Assembly: GCF_003335045.1 (NCBI RefSeq)
Contig: NZ_QOZG01000005.1
Span: 372,001-436,000, forward strand
Reading direction: 5' to 3'
Length of the DNA: 64,000 nucleotides
Source of the DNA: Paramesorhizobium salinisoli
GTDB taxonomy: Bacteria; Pseudomonadota; Alphaproteobacteria; Rhizobiales; Rhizobiaceae
Shown: one piece after another, positions 9,028-18,483 of the stretch
Numbering within the stretch: position 1 is the stretch's first letter
Layout: each line of letters opens with the position of its first letter
Program-made: the position numbers and the translations under genes
Notes under the pieces: model-generated
The model's database searches: none
The model's input: the letters and a program-made list of their open reading frames with translations, nothing else
What the model was told of the DNA's origin: nothing

Positions 9028-9594
9028 CTATTTCCGCGCAATGATCTCCGAGCCGGAAATCACCAGCCGAACGCCGAGATTGCCGGTCTTGCGGCGGGCG
9101 AGGAAGCGGGGGCGGCGGCGGCGGGGTTCCTGGCCCTGGCGGCGCGGCTGGGGAGCGGATGCGCCGACGGGGCCGGTGCTTTCTTCCAGCGGACGGGCGA
9201 CGCCGTCCTCCTCGACCAGCATCATCGGCAGATTGAACGCTGCCGACCAGGCGCGCCAGTCGGCCGCCACGTCATCGAGATCATGGGCGACCAGAAGCGG
9301 CACGGAAAGCTGCGGATCGGCATGCATCAGTTCGAGCGTCACGGTGATCTGGCCGTATTCGTCCTCCACGGCGCGCGCCGTAACGCCCCGGAAGGCGCGG
9401 GCGGGTAGAGCGATCGACATCGGCAGACCGCTCGATGGCAGGATGCGGCGGATCACCGCGCCGCGTTCATCGATGGTAAAGGTGATATCACCTCTCTCAT
9501 CACGCGTCGCATAGGTCACGACCTGCGGAAAGTGAAATGGATCCAGCCGCAATTCGCGGCCCGCCCATACTGGCTTAAGCCCTTGGTTCATCAT
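9028..9594 (-). CDS. DUF6101-type conserved hypothetical protein
   Basis: 188-residue soluble protein without signal peptide or membrane segment. The N-terminus (GLKPVWAGRELRLDPFHFP) and the Arg-rich tail (about 140-165, RRQGQEPRRRRPRF) are like an uncharacterised alphaproteobacterial family I recognise as DUF6101. The basic tail could bind nucleic acid, but that is inference. The start is taken at the MM pair (9594/9591); 17 more residues are possible from 9645. It is monocistronic, converging on the enoyl-CoA hydratase gene across a repeat element. Confidence 0.6.
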   Translation of the reverse strand: MMNQGLKPVWAGRELRLDPFHFPQVVTYATRDERGDITFTIDERGAVIRRILPSSGLPMSIALPARAFRGVTARAVEDEYGQITVTLELMHADPQLSVPLLVAHDLDDVAADWRAWSAAFNLPMMLVEEDGVARPLEESTGPVGASAPQPRRQGQEPRRRRPRFLARRKTGNLGVRLVISGSEIIARK

Positions 9595-9820
9595 TTTTGA
9601 CGCCTCTGTCTCTCCTGAGAGCCGGTGTTCCGGTCTCCCTGTCATTCGGGCCGTTTTTCCGGCCTCGTTGAGATTGAGAATAGGCGTGGTTTGTTACCGC
9701 CGGGCTTAATTATTTCGGTTAAATTTTCCTGATTTGGCAGATGGTTATCAGAATGAGACCGGGTGTAAGGATCTGGAAAGTCGGAGTAAAGAAAGACTGA
9801 CCGACTGGGGGCTGCTGATC

Positions 9821-11251
9821 TTAGATGGTCTTGCCCGGATTCATGATGCCTGCCGGATCGAAGGCGGCCTTGATCTTCTTCATCAGGGCAAGCGCGACCG
9901 GGCTCTTGAAATGAACCAGTTCGTCGCGCTTCAGCTGGCCGATGCCGTGCTCGGCGGAAATCGACCCGCCATAACTCGCAACAATGGTATGGACCCGATG
10001 ATTGACCTCACCCCAGCGGGCGAGGAAGGCCTCCTTGTCGGCGCCCACGGGCTGCGAAATGTTATAATGCAAATTGCCGTCGCCCATATGGCCGAAGCAG
10101 ACGATGCGCGCGCCGGGGATCATTTCCAGAACCGCCCTGCCCGCCTCCTCGATGAAAGCGGGGATCGAAGCGACCGGCACGGAAATATCGTGCTTGATCG
10201 AGCCGCCTTCCGGCTTCTGCGCCCAGGACATCTCCTCGCGCATCTTCCAGAACATCTGCTCCTGCGCCACGCTTTCGGCAATCGCGGCGTCCTGCACGAG
10301 ATCGGCCTCATAGGCCTCTGTCAGGATCGTTTCCAGGATGGCGCGGGCGTCTTCAGACGAGCGGGAGGATGAGATATCGATCAGCGTGTACCAATCATGC
10401 GGGCTTTCCAGCGGATCGCGCGCGCCCTCGACATGGCGCACCGTGAACTCCACGCCGATGCGCGGCATCAGTTCGAAGCCGGTCAGCGAGGGGCCGGCAT
10501 GCTCGGTGGCGAGGCTCAGGAGTTTCAGGGCATCGGCGGGGCTTTTGAGGCCCGCATAGGCGACGCCCTTGCCCTTGGGCTGTGGGTAGAGCTTCATCAC
10601 CGCCGCCGTGATGACGCCGAGCGTCCCCTCCGCGCCGATGAAAAGGTCCTTCAGATCGTAGCCGGTATTGTCCTTCTTGACGTAGCGCAGATCATCGAGG
10701 ATTTCACCCGTCGGCAGCACGACTTCGAGCCCGAGGCAGAGTTCGCGCGTATTGCCATAGGCGAGAACCGCCGTGCCGCCGGCATTGGAGGAAAGATTGC
10801 CGCCGATCTGGCAGGAGCCCTCCGCGCCGAGCGACAGCGGAAAGAGCCGGCCCGCCTCCACCGCCGCATCCTGCAGCACCTTCAGCACCACGCCAGCCTC
10901 CACCGTCGCCAGATTGCCCGCTGTGTCGATGGAGCGGATGCGGTTCATGCGCGAAAGCGACAGGATGATGGCGCGCCCGGTTTCATCGGGCTGCTGCGCG
11001 CCGACGAGGCCGGTGTTGCCGCCCTGCGGCACGATGGGCGTGCCGGTTTCGGTGGCGAGCCTGAGAATTTCGGAGACTTCCTGCGTCGAGCCGGGCCGCA
11101 GCACCATCGCGGCGCGCCCGTGATAGAGATCGCGCTGCTCGATCAGATAGGGCGCGATGTCCTCCGGCGCCTGCAACGCATTTTTTTCGCCGACAATGGC
11201 GGCAAAGCGATCGAGAATGGCCTTATCGGGATTTGTCGGCTGTATCGTCAT
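9821..11251 (-). CDS. FAD-binding oxidoreductase, GlcD / D-2-hydroxyacid dehydrogenase family
   Basis: 476-residue flavoprotein of the vanillyl-alcohol-oxidase type. The FAD domain shows VPQGGNTGLVGAQ (about 74-86) and LGAEGSCQIGGNLSSNAGG (about 142-160). The C-terminal cap has GHMGDGNLHYN and ISAEHGIGQLKRDEL, the metal/substrate motifs of D-2-hydroxyglutarate and D-lactate dehydrogenases. It most likely oxidises a D-2-hydroxyacid with transfer to the electron-transport chain. It lies upstream of, and on the same strand as, the DUF6101 gene but is probably transcribed alone. The substrate is not determined. Confidence 0.87.
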   Translation of the reverse strand: MTIQPTNPDKAILDRFAAIVGEKNALQAPEDIAPYLIEQRDLYHGRAAMVLRPGSTQEVSEILRLATETGTPIVPQGGNTGLVGAQQPDETGRAIILSLSRMNRIRSIDTAGNLATVEAGVVLKVLQDAAVEAGRLFPLSLGAEGSCQIGGNLSSNAGGTAVLAYGNTRELCLGLEVVLPTGEILDDLRYVKKDNTGYDLKDLFIGAEGTLGVITAAVMKLYPQPKGKGVAYAGLKSPADALKLLSLATEHAGPSLTGFELMPRIGVEFTVRHVEGARDPLESPHDWYTLIDISSSRSSEDARAILETILTEAYEADLVQDAAIAESVAQEQMFWKMREEMSWAQKPEGGSIKHDISVPVASIPAFIEEAGRAVLEMIPGARIVCFGHMGDGNLHYNISQPVGADKEAFLARWGEVNHRVHTIVASYGGSISAEHGIGQLKRDELVHFKSPVALALMKKIKAAFDPAGIMNPGKTI

Positions 11252-11326
11252 GGCTTCAACCCTTGTCTTGGAAACATGGTGGGGACAGAGGAGGCACCCA
11301 GAACCAACGTCTCCATCTAGAAAATT

Positions 11327-12289
11327 CTAGCCTCTCGGCGCTGCGGCGCGGGCGAGCCGGTCATTGATCGCCTCCCCCAGCCCTTCATGCGGGATGGGCT
11401 CGACCGCAATGAGTGCCGCGTCCGTGGCATCGAGCCTCTTCATATAGTCGAAAAGATGCACGGCGGCCTCGCGAAGATCGCCTGTCTCGCTCAAATTGAG
11501 ATGGTGGGCGGCGTTTTCCGCGCCTCGCGCGCGCGACGGGCCGAAAGCGAGCAGCGCTTCGCCGGGGTGGATCTCGCGCACGTCGAGGCGCATGGCCGCG
11601 CCCGGCGCATAATGCGAGGCGAGCATGCCGGGCGCTTCTATCGCGGCGCGCTGGTCCATTCTCTTGAGCGCCTTACCCATCAGCGCCTCGATCTCTTCCG
11701 CCGCCAGCCCGCCGGGGCGCAGCAGGGATATCGTATCGCCCTCGACCTTGATGATGGTCGATTCCAACCCGACCGGGCACAGGCCGCCATCGAGGATCAG
11801 ATCCACCTTCGCGCCCAGATCGTCCGCGACGGCTTGCGCCGTCGTGGCGCTGATGCGACCGGATGTGTTGGCGCTGGGGGCAGCGAGCGGGCTGTCGAGC
11901 ATGGCGATCACCTCTGCCGCCACGCCACGCGGCATGCGCAGCGCCAGCGTCGACAGCCCCGCTGTCACCAGCGGGTGAACCGTCGCATTTTGCTTGAGCG
12001 GCAGAACCAGCGTCAGCGGTCCCGGCCAGAAGGCGTCTATCAGGCGGCGTGAAACGGGATCGATATCGACGAAGCGCTCGGCCATGGCGATGCTGGAGAC
12101 ATGGCAGATCAGCGGATTGAAGCGCGGGCGGCCCTTGGCTTCGAAAATCCGCGCCACGCCCAGGCCATTGGTGGCATCGGCGGCGAGCCCATAGACCGTC
12201 TCAGTCGGGATGGCGACCAGACCGCCCTCGCCCAGAAGCCTGGCCGCGCGGACGATCGCCTCGCCGTCAATGCCTGTGATATCCGCCAA
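11327..12289 (-). CDS. L-threonylcarbamoyladenylate synthase (Sua5 type)
   Basis: Makes threonylcarbamoyl-AMP for the universal t6A37 tRNA modification. The YrdC domain occupies about 1-200 (IPTETVYGLAADATN at 26-40, KGRPRFNPLICHV at 51-63, PSANTSGRISATT at 138-150). A C-terminal Sua5 domain (about 230-320) makes it the 320-residue Sua5 form rather than the short TsaC form. It lies 75 bp downstream of the GlcD-type gene start on the same strand and is otherwise independent. Confidence 0.92.
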   Translation of the reverse strand: MADITGIDGEAIVRAARLLGEGGLVAIPTETVYGLAADATNGLGVARIFEAKGRPRFNPLICHVSSIAMAERFVDIDPVSRRLIDAFWPGPLTLVLPLKQNATVHPLVTAGLSTLALRMPRGVAAEVIAMLDSPLAAPSANTSGRISATTAQAVADDLGAKVDLILDGGLCPVGLESTIIKVEGDTISLLRPGGLAAEEIEALMGKALKRMDQRAAIEAPGMLASHYAPGAAMRLDVREIHPGEALLAFGPSRARGAENAAHHLNLSETGDLREAAVHLFDYMKRLDATDAALIAVEPIPHEGLGEAINDRLARAAAPRG

Positions 12290-12448
12290 ATCCGTTCTCC
12301 TGTCGCAGACTGCCTACACAAGGGCCTTGAGCGACGCAAGCCGACCGGGGCCAATCGCCGGATCGTTAAAATTCGAATGATTGCCGAGACGGGATAGCAA
12401 GGGTCCGGATGCTAGGGTTTTTTCACTTCATGATGCGGGGGATGAATA

Positions 12449-12802
12449 ATGTTATCTCGATTTATTGCGATCCTGATGCTGGCGCCGGGCTTCATTGCGC
12501 CAGCTTTTGCAGGCTCCATAGAGACGCCGGCAGAGCCTCGGCATATCCGCTCCATCGATTATGTCGGGTATGACGGCGTGGACGCGACGGGCAAGCCGAT
12601 CTGCCGGGTTTGCGAAGCGGACAAGGCGGCGGGCATTGCAAGGCGCGCGGCGCTGGAAGAACGGCGCAAGCGGGCGCGGGAATATATGGCGCGGATGCAG
12701 GGGCAGAAGCCGGCCACTGAACAGGGTGTGGATGCGATGCCGGTCGGTGCGCTGACGGACAAGGCGCTGGGCGATGTGAAGCTGCGCCCCTCAATAAAAT
12801 AG
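12449..12802 (+). CDS. small exported protein of unknown function
   Basis: 117 residues. A signal peptide is clear: Arg4, hydrophobic residues 6-18 and a cleavage site after AFA (about residue 21). The mature part has a CRVC pair (about 52-55), which could bind metal or form a disulfide, and a highly charged helix (about 62-85, Arg/Glu-rich). I do not recognise the family. It is a single gene, convergent with glyS across repeat copy 2. Confidence 0.6.
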   Translation: MLSRFIAILMLAPGFIAPAFAGSIETPAEPRHIRSIDYVGYDGVDATGKPICRVCEADKAAGIARRAALEERRKRAREYMARMQGQKPATEQGVDAMPVGALTDKALGDVKLRPSIK

Positions 12803-12811
12803 GTCGCGGAC

Positions 12812-12954
12812 GGCATCTCCCCCACAAGGGGGGAGATTATGCTTTCATGAACGTCCGGCCCTAAACGCGGACGTTGCAAGTATGGAACGCAGATAGTCGT
12901 GTCAGCCAATCTCCCTCCTTGTGGGGGAGATGCCCGGCAGGGCAGAGGGGGGTG
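12812..12954. repeat. palindromic intergenic repeat, copy 2 (left end shortened)
   Basis: The left arm 12812-12837 (GGCATCTCCCCCACAAGG and on) and right arm 12908-12954 (ending in CGGCAGGGCAGAGGGGGG) match copy 1. The outermost CCCCCTCTGCCCTGCC of the left arm is missing. The centre shares GCTTTCAT and GACGTTGCAAG-like segments with copy 1. It lies in a convergent intergenic region beside the glyS stop. Confidence 0.82.
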
Positions 12955-12985
12955 AGATCGAAAAGCTCCCGCCCCTTGCCCCAAC

Positions 12986-15193
12986 TCACCCGGCGATCTT
13001 CGAGAAATCCGCAACCTTGCCGGTTGCCTCGCGGATGCGAGCCAGAAGCGCAAGGCGGTTGGCCCTGATCTTCTCATCCTCATCGTTCACGAGCACTTTT
13101 TCGAAAAACGCATCGACCGGCCCGCGCAATTGGGCAAGGGCCAGCATGGCGCCGGAGAAATTCTCGCTCTCAACCGCCTCGCCCGCATCCTTTTCAGCCT
13201 GGACAATCGCGGCAAAAAGCGCCCTCTCCTCCTCGTCACGGAACAGCGCGGGATCGACACTGTCGGCCACGCGCGTGCCCTTCTTTTCCTCGGCCGCGAG
13301 GATATTGGCGGCGCGTTTTGTTCCGGCGAGAAGGTTCTGGCCGTCTTCGGTGTTGATGAAATAGATCAACGCTTCGACACGGCGGGCAATGAGGAGCAGG
13401 TTGTCTGCGTCGGGTGTGAGCACGGCATCGATGGCGTCGTAGCGCGCGCCTTCGTCCTTCAGGTAGACTTTGAGGCGGTCGTGGAAGAAGGCGAGGAGGT
13501 CTTTCATTATTTCAGGCCGAGTGAACAGAACCCACGCCTGCAAGTCTTTGTCTTTTGGAGCGACACGCTCAGCAGGGTAAAGCTCGCTAGCAAATGTCAA
13601 AACCTTAAGAAGATCAAGACGAAGGTCATTCTCAAGCGTAAGCCGAATGTCACCAAGCGCCGCGCGACGCAATGCAAAAGGATCTTTGGAACCGGTCGGC
13701 TTTTCGTCGATCAGCCAGAAGCCGACCAATGTGTCGAACTTGTCGGCCAGCGCCACCGTGATAGAAATGGGATCGCGCGGCACGGCTTCCGAAGGCCCCT
13801 GTGGCTTGTAATGCTCTTCGATTGCGGCGGCGACTGAAGCAGGCTCATTTTGCAGCACCGCATATTTGCGGCCCATGCCGCCCTGCAATTCGGGGAATTC
13901 GCCGACCACCTCAGTCGTCAAATCCGCCTTGGCGAGAACCGCCGCGCGTGCCGCCAATACTGGATCGGCACCGACGAGCGGGGCGATTTCCTGAGCCAAC
14001 CGGCGGATACGTTCGATGCGCGCGCCTTGCGTGCCGAGCTTGGCGTGGAAGGTGACGCCAAGGGCATTCAGCCGCGCCATGCGCTGGTCAAGGGGCTTTT
14101 TCAGGTCGAGGCCGAATTTCTCCGCCGATGCCTGGAGCTTTTCCAGATCAGGCAGATCGGCCTGGTCGGTTTTCCAGAAATAGAGCGCGTCGGAAAGGCG
14201 GGCGCGGACGACCTTGCCGTTTCCATAGGCGATTTCCTTGCCGCCATCCTTCGCCTCGATATTGGAGATGAGGATGAAGCGGTTGGAGAGTTTTTCGCTC
14301 TCGCCCTGCTTGCGCGTGACGAAGCATTTCTGGTTGGCGCGGATGGTCAGGCGGATGACTTCGGGCGGGATGGCAAGGAATTCTTCCTCAAACGTACCCA
14401 TGAGTACGACGGGCCATTCGACGAGGCCGGAAACTTCTTCCAGCAGCCCCTCGTCCTCGACCAGCTCAAGGCCGGAGGCGAAGGCGAGATTGCGCGCATC
14501 GTCAAGGATCATCTCCTTACGGCGGTCGGCATCGAGCACCACCTTGGCCTTTTCGAGCTTGGCGACATAATCCTCGAAGCGGCGCACGGTGATCGGCTCA
14601 CCGTCGCTCATGAAGCGGTGGCCATAGGTGACATTGCCGGAGCGGATGCCGCCGACCGTGAAATCGACCACCACCGGCTCCTCGGTTTCAGGGCCGAAGG
14701 TGCACAGGATCGATTGCAGCGGACGGACCCAGCGCAATGCGCCTGATTTAGCCGAGGCCTTGCCCCAGCGCATGGATTTCGGCCAAGGGAAATCGCGGAT
14801 CACCTGCGGAATGAGTTCCGCGATGATTTCTTCCGCCGCGCGGCCCGGCTTGACGATATGGGCGACGTAGAAATCGCCCTTCTTCGGGTCGCTATGGACA
14901 TGCGCCTGCGAAATATCGGTGTAGCCTGCCTTGCGCAGGAAGCCCTGCACCGCCTGTTCCGGCGCCTTGGTTGACGGCCCCTTGATCTCCTCATGCGCAT
15001 CCTTCGAGCGGATGGTGAGGCCGCGAATATCCAGCGTCAGCCGGCGCGGCGTCCAATATTCACGCGCCGCCTCATAGGTCAGCCCCGCCTCGACAAGGCC
15101 GTCGGTAACGAGCTTCTTGAGATCGCCAGCGGCTTTGCGCTGCATGCGAGCCGGGATTTCTTCGGAGCGAAGTTCAAGCAACAAATCGGGCAT
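12986..15193 (-). CDS. glyS: glycine--tRNA ligase beta subunit
   Basis: Beta chain of the alpha2-beta2 bacterial glycyl-tRNA synthetase, which contributes the tRNA-binding part. The 735 residues (start [18 protein letters not shown]) fit the usual length. The ATG overlaps the glyQ stop as ATGA, giving strict operon coupling. The stretch at about 13505-13700, encoding the C-terminal half of the HD-like/anticodon region, is markedly richer in A/T and in less used codons than the rest, yet the reading frame and family sequence continue. Confidence 0.96.
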   Translation of the reverse strand: MPDLLLELRSEEIPARMQRKAAGDLKKLVTDGLVEAGLTYEAAREYWTPRRLTLDIRGLTIRSKDAHEEIKGPSTKAPEQAVQGFLRKAGYTDISQAHVHSDPKKGDFYVAHIVKPGRAAEEIIAELIPQVIRDFPWPKSMRWGKASAKSGALRWVRPLQSILCTFGPETEEPVVVDFTVGGIRSGNVTYGHRFMSDGEPITVRRFEDYVAKLEKAKVVLDADRRKEMILDDARNLAFASGLELVEDEGLLEEVSGLVEWPVVLMGTFEEEFLAIPPEVIRLTIRANQKCFVTRKQGESEKLSNRFILISNIEAKDGGKEIAYGNGKVVRARLSDALYFWKTDQADLPDLEKLQASAEKFGLDLKKPLDQRMARLNALGVTFHAKLGTQGARIERIRRLAQEIAPLVGADPVLAARAAVLAKADLTTEVVGEFPELQGGMGRKYAVLQNEPASVAAAIEEHYKPQGPSEAVPRDPISITVALADKFDTLVGFWLIDEKPTGSKDPFALRRAALGDIRLTLENDLRLDLLKVLTFASELYPAERVAPKDKDLQAWVLFTRPEIMKDLLAFFHDRLKVYLKDEGARYDAIDAVLTPDADNLLLIARRVEALIYFINTEDGQNLLAGTKRAANILAAEEKKGTRVADSVDPALFRDEEERALFAAIVQAEKDAGEAVESENFSGAMLALAQLRGPVDAFFEKVLVNDEDEKIRANRLALLARIREATGKVADFSKIAG

Positions 15194-16191
15194 CAGCTTG
15201 CGCCTCCGGCTTCCGCATTTTTATCATTGTCCGTCCTCGCTTCGCTGCGGTCGGACGGGGGAGCCTCGTTGTTATAGTTGAAGCCGCCCGCGTCGGTGAG
15301 CAGGAAAGCCTCGCCGCATTGCCGGGCAAGGTTGCGCACGCGCAGGATATAGCTCTGGCGCTCGGTGACGGAAATGACGCCGCGCGCATCGAGAAGGTTG
15401 AAGGCATGGGAGGCCTTGATGCACTGGTCGTAGGCGGGAAGCACCATCTTGTGGAGCGCCGTATTCGCGCCGGCAACCGGCGCGCCGGCTTTCAGCAACG
15501 CCTCGCATTCGCGCTCGGCATCCTCGAAATGCCGCAGCAGCACTTCCGTATTGGCATGTTCGAAATTGTGCCTGGAATATTCCTGCTCGGCCTGCAGGAA
15601 GACATCGCCATAGGTGACCTTTTCGTCGCCTTCGAGCCCATTGAAATTCAGGTCATAGACGTTGTCGACACCCTGCACATACATGGCGAGGCGCTCCAGG
15701 CCATAGGTCAGCTCGCCCGAAACCGGCGAACATTCGATGCCGCAGACCTGCTGGAAATAGGTGAACTGCGAGACTTCCATGCCATCGCACCAGCATTCCC
15801 AGCCAAGGCCCCAGGCGCCCAATGTCGGGCTTTCCCAATCGTCCTCGACGAAACGGATATCGTGCAGCAGCGGATCGAGGCCGATGGCCTTGAGCGAGCC
15901 CAGATAGAGCTCCTGAAGGTTCGGCGGCGACGGCTTCATGATCACTTGGTATTGGTAATAATGCTGCAGCCGGTTGGGGTTTTCGCCATAGCGGCCATCC
16001 TTCGGACGCCGCGAAGGCTGGACATAGGCCGCTTTCCAGGGCTTCGGCCCGAGCGAACGCAGCGTCGTCGCGGGGTGGAAGGTGCCGGCGCCGACTTCCA
16101 TGTCATAGGGCTGCAGGACGACGCAGCCCTGCTCGGCCCAATAATTGTGGAGCGTCAGGATCAGCCCCTGGAAGGAGCGGGTCGGATGCAT
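15193..16191 (-). CDS. glyQ: glycine--tRNA ligase alpha subunit
   Basis: Catalytic alpha chain of the tetrameric glycyl-tRNA synthetase. The sequence is unmistakable: [17 protein letters not shown] near the N-terminus, then [14 protein letters not shown] and [20 protein letters not shown]. The start is placed at ATG 16191 (MHPTRSFQG), aligning with family N-termini; a GTG at 16215 would add eight residues. The product is 332 residues, with a Ser/Asp/Ala-rich tail of about 20 residues beyond the usual family end (after [10 protein letters not shown]). It is first in the glyQS pair. Confidence 0.95.
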   Translation of the reverse strand: MHPTRSFQGLILTLHNYWAEQGCVVLQPYDMEVGAGTFHPATTLRSLGPKPWKAAYVQPSRRPKDGRYGENPNRLQHYYQYQVIMKPSPPNLQELYLGSLKAIGLDPLLHDIRFVEDDWESPTLGAWGLGWECWCDGMEVSQFTYFQQVCGIECSPVSGELTYGLERLAMYVQGVDNVYDLNFNGLEGDEKVTYGDVFLQAEQEYSRHNFEHANTEVLLRHFEDAERECEALLKAGAPVAGANTALHKMVLPAYDQCIKASHAFNLLDARGVISVTERQSYILRVRNLARQCGEAFLLTDAGGFNYNNEAPPSDRSEARTDNDKNAEAGGAS

Positions 16192-16354
16192 ATGGTCGAG
16201 CGGTTCAGGCGACACGGGCGGGCCTCGTGAAAAATCAGGATGGCCACGTCCTAGTTTGTCAGCCCCGCAGGGTCAAGCTCGGCGGACATGCCGCCCATGA
16301 CGGACAGAGCTTTGGCGCGGTATGATTCCAGATTGAAGCGTTTTCGCCCTACGA

Positions 16355-16514
16355 CACCCCCCTCTGGCCTGCCGGCCATCTCCCCCACAAGGAGGGAGAT
16401 TGGCGGTCATTGATGGCGACACATCACCTGCCACGTTGACGATTTAGCGAAAGCGGAAATCATAGTCGATCTCCCCCCTTGTGGGGGAGATGGCCGGCAG
16501 GCCAGAGGGGGGGT
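16355..16514. repeat. palindromic intergenic repeat, copy 3
   Basis: Both outer arms are present: CACCCCCCTCTGGCCTGCCG at the left and CGGCAGGCCAGAGGGGGG at the right, with CCCACAAGG/CCTTGTGGGG inner palindromes. The arms carry GGCC where copies 1 and 2 have GCCC, and the change is compensated on both sides, so pairing is kept. It is located 3' of the TPR gene and 5' of glyQ. Confidence 0.85.
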
Positions 16515-16552
16515 ATGTGCAAGCGCGACCTGCCCCTCCAATCAAACCTCGT

Positions 16553-18337
16553 TCAGCCATCCTTGTCCGGCTTGGGCTCAACAGCCTTTGCGCGTTTTTC
16601 GGCAGGTTCGTCCGTGTCCGGCAAGCCATGTTTCTGCTTGGCTTCGATCTTCGCCAGTTCTTCCGGCTCGGGCTTGGAGGCAACCGCGTGGTTCCACTGG
16701 AAAGTGGCTTCGAGCTTGCGCCCGGCGCGCCAGTAGGCGTCACCGAGATGGTCGTTGATCGTCGCGTCCTCGGGGCGCAGCTTCACCGCCTTTTCGAGTT
16801 CGGTCACAGCCTCGTCATAGCGGCCGAGGCGATAATAGGCCCAGCCCAGCGAATCGACGATGTAGCCGTCCTGCGGGCGCAGCTCCACCGCCTTGCGGAT
16901 CATGCCGAGCGCTTCTTCCAGATTGGCGTTCATGTCCACCCAGGAATAGCCGAGATAATTCAGAACCTGCGGCTGGTCGGGATAAAGCTTGAGCGCCTCC
17001 CGGAAGCTCGGTTCCGCCTTGTCCCATTCCTTCAGGCGCTCATAGGCGATGCCGCGCTGATAGAAGACAGCCCAGTCGTCGCGCGTCGGGGTGCCGATGG
17101 TCTTGACCGCATCGTCATAGGTAATGGCTGCGTTGCGGAAATCCTTCTTCTGGGCATAGACGCCGCCCAGCGCGAGATAGGAGCGGATATCTGTCTTGTC
17201 CTGGTCGAGCAGAACCTTGAGGTGCTTGATCGCCTCATCGGTCTTGCCTGTTTCCGCCAGGTTAAGGCCGAGCTGCATTTCCGCGTCGCGCCGGTAGACC
17301 GAATTCTTCGGTACGCGGCCGTAATACTCGATGGCCTTTTCGGGCTGCTGCAGCTTGGCGGCGATATCGCCGAGCTGGAACAGCGTTGCGTCATCGTTCG
17401 GACGCAGCGGCAGCGACATCTGCAGATAAAGCTTGGCGAATGCTTCCGCACCACCGCGATTGATCGCCGTGCCCAGCGTGTAAAGCACCTCGGCCGCCCC
17501 CTGCTGCGGCGTGGAGACAAGCGGCTTCGGCTTTTCGCCACCGTCGAGCTTGGCGCGCACCTCGCGCAGGGCGAGCCTTCCCGAAAGAAGCTCGGTCGCC
17601 TGATCGAGCAGATCGATCGCGCCCTTCTTGTCGCCGTTGCGCGCCTTGAACGAGGCATAGGCCTCGACAATTCGCTCATAGGTATCCGGCGCGGCGCTGC
17701 CGCCGGAGCGGTCGTCGATCGCCTGTTGATAGAAATTACGCGCGGCGCTCTTGTCGCCCGCCGCATCCGCCATGAGCGCGGCATTGTAAGTCTTGAAGAG
17801 ATTGTACCATTCCGGACCGTCGAGCTTTTCCACGGCGGCGATCGCGTCCTTGGTTTTTCCCTCGCCAAAGATCGCCCAGGCGGACATCAGCCCGGTCGAC
17901 AGGCGATCCATGTCCGATTGCAACGAAAGCATCAGAAGCGGCCCGGCCTTGCGGTATTGCTTTCTGGAAATGGCGTCGATGGCGAGCGCCACGCGCGAGA
18001 AACGCTCAATCTCCGGCACGGTTTTCAGCTCTTCGGCCAGCGGAAGCGCGTCCTTGAACTTGCCGTCCGTGAGAAGCGCGATGAGCAAATTCTGCTTCAT
18101 CGGCTGATTTGTCGGATCGAAAGCCAGCGCCTGGCGATAATAGGCGACGGCCGCGTTCAGATCATTATCGCCTTCGGCGACACGCCCGGCGAGATAGGCG
18201 CCTGCGAACGATCCCGTGCGGATCGGCATCAGCCCTTCATTGGTCCTGGCGAACGCCCCGGGCGCGGGCAGCGCCACACCCGCCATTGCGGCAAAAAGCA
18301 AACCGTAGATAGAACCGTAGATCGGGCTGCGCCGCAT
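16553..18337 (-). CDS. exported tetratricopeptide-repeat protein
   Basis: 594 residues. An N-terminal signal peptide is likely (hydrophobic 9-26 ending AFA), followed by about a dozen TPR-like helical pairs. The clearest are at the C-terminal end, such as YYRLGRYDEAVTELEKAVKL. The tail is Lys/Glu/Pro-rich. TPR proteins of this size in alphaproteobacteria act as periplasmic or membrane-bound scaffolds; no partner is evident. It lies downstream of the polyprenyl synthase gene on the same strand (146 bp gap). Confidence 0.85.
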   Translation of the reverse strand: MRRSPIYGSIYGLLFAAMAGVALPAPGAFARTNEGLMPIRTGSFAGAYLAGRVAEGDNDLNAAVAYYRQALAFDPTNQPMKQNLLIALLTDGKFKDALPLAEELKTVPEIERFSRVALAIDAISRKQYRKAGPLLMLSLQSDMDRLSTGLMSAWAIFGEGKTKDAIAAVEKLDGPEWYNLFKTYNAALMADAAGDKSAARNFYQQAIDDRSGGSAAPDTYERIVEAYASFKARNGDKKGAIDLLDQATELLSGRLALREVRAKLDGGEKPKPLVSTPQQGAAEVLYTLGTAINRGGAEAFAKLYLQMSLPLRPNDDATLFQLGDIAAKLQQPEKAIEYYGRVPKNSVYRRDAEMQLGLNLAETGKTDEAIKHLKVLLDQDKTDIRSYLALGGVYAQKKDFRNAAITYDDAVKTIGTPTRDDWAVFYQRGIAYERLKEWDKAEPSFREALKLYPDQPQVLNYLGYSWVDMNANLEEALGMIRKAVELRPQDGYIVDSLGWAYYRLGRYDEAVTELEKAVKLRPEDATINDHLGDAYWRAGRKLEATFQWNHAVASKPEPEELAKIEAKQKHGLPDTDEPAEKRAKAVEPKPDKDG

Positions 18338-18483
18338 TCCCTATTCCTTTTTCATCGTTCGATTTTGCCCGGTTCCGATCTTCTCAGCATCCGGCGGGCA
18401 AGCAAAGCAAGGAGATACCGCAAGCATGGCCTTTTTACGAGCAAGGCGCAAGAAAAGCGGCTCCGGCGATGGCCTGCGTCGGA

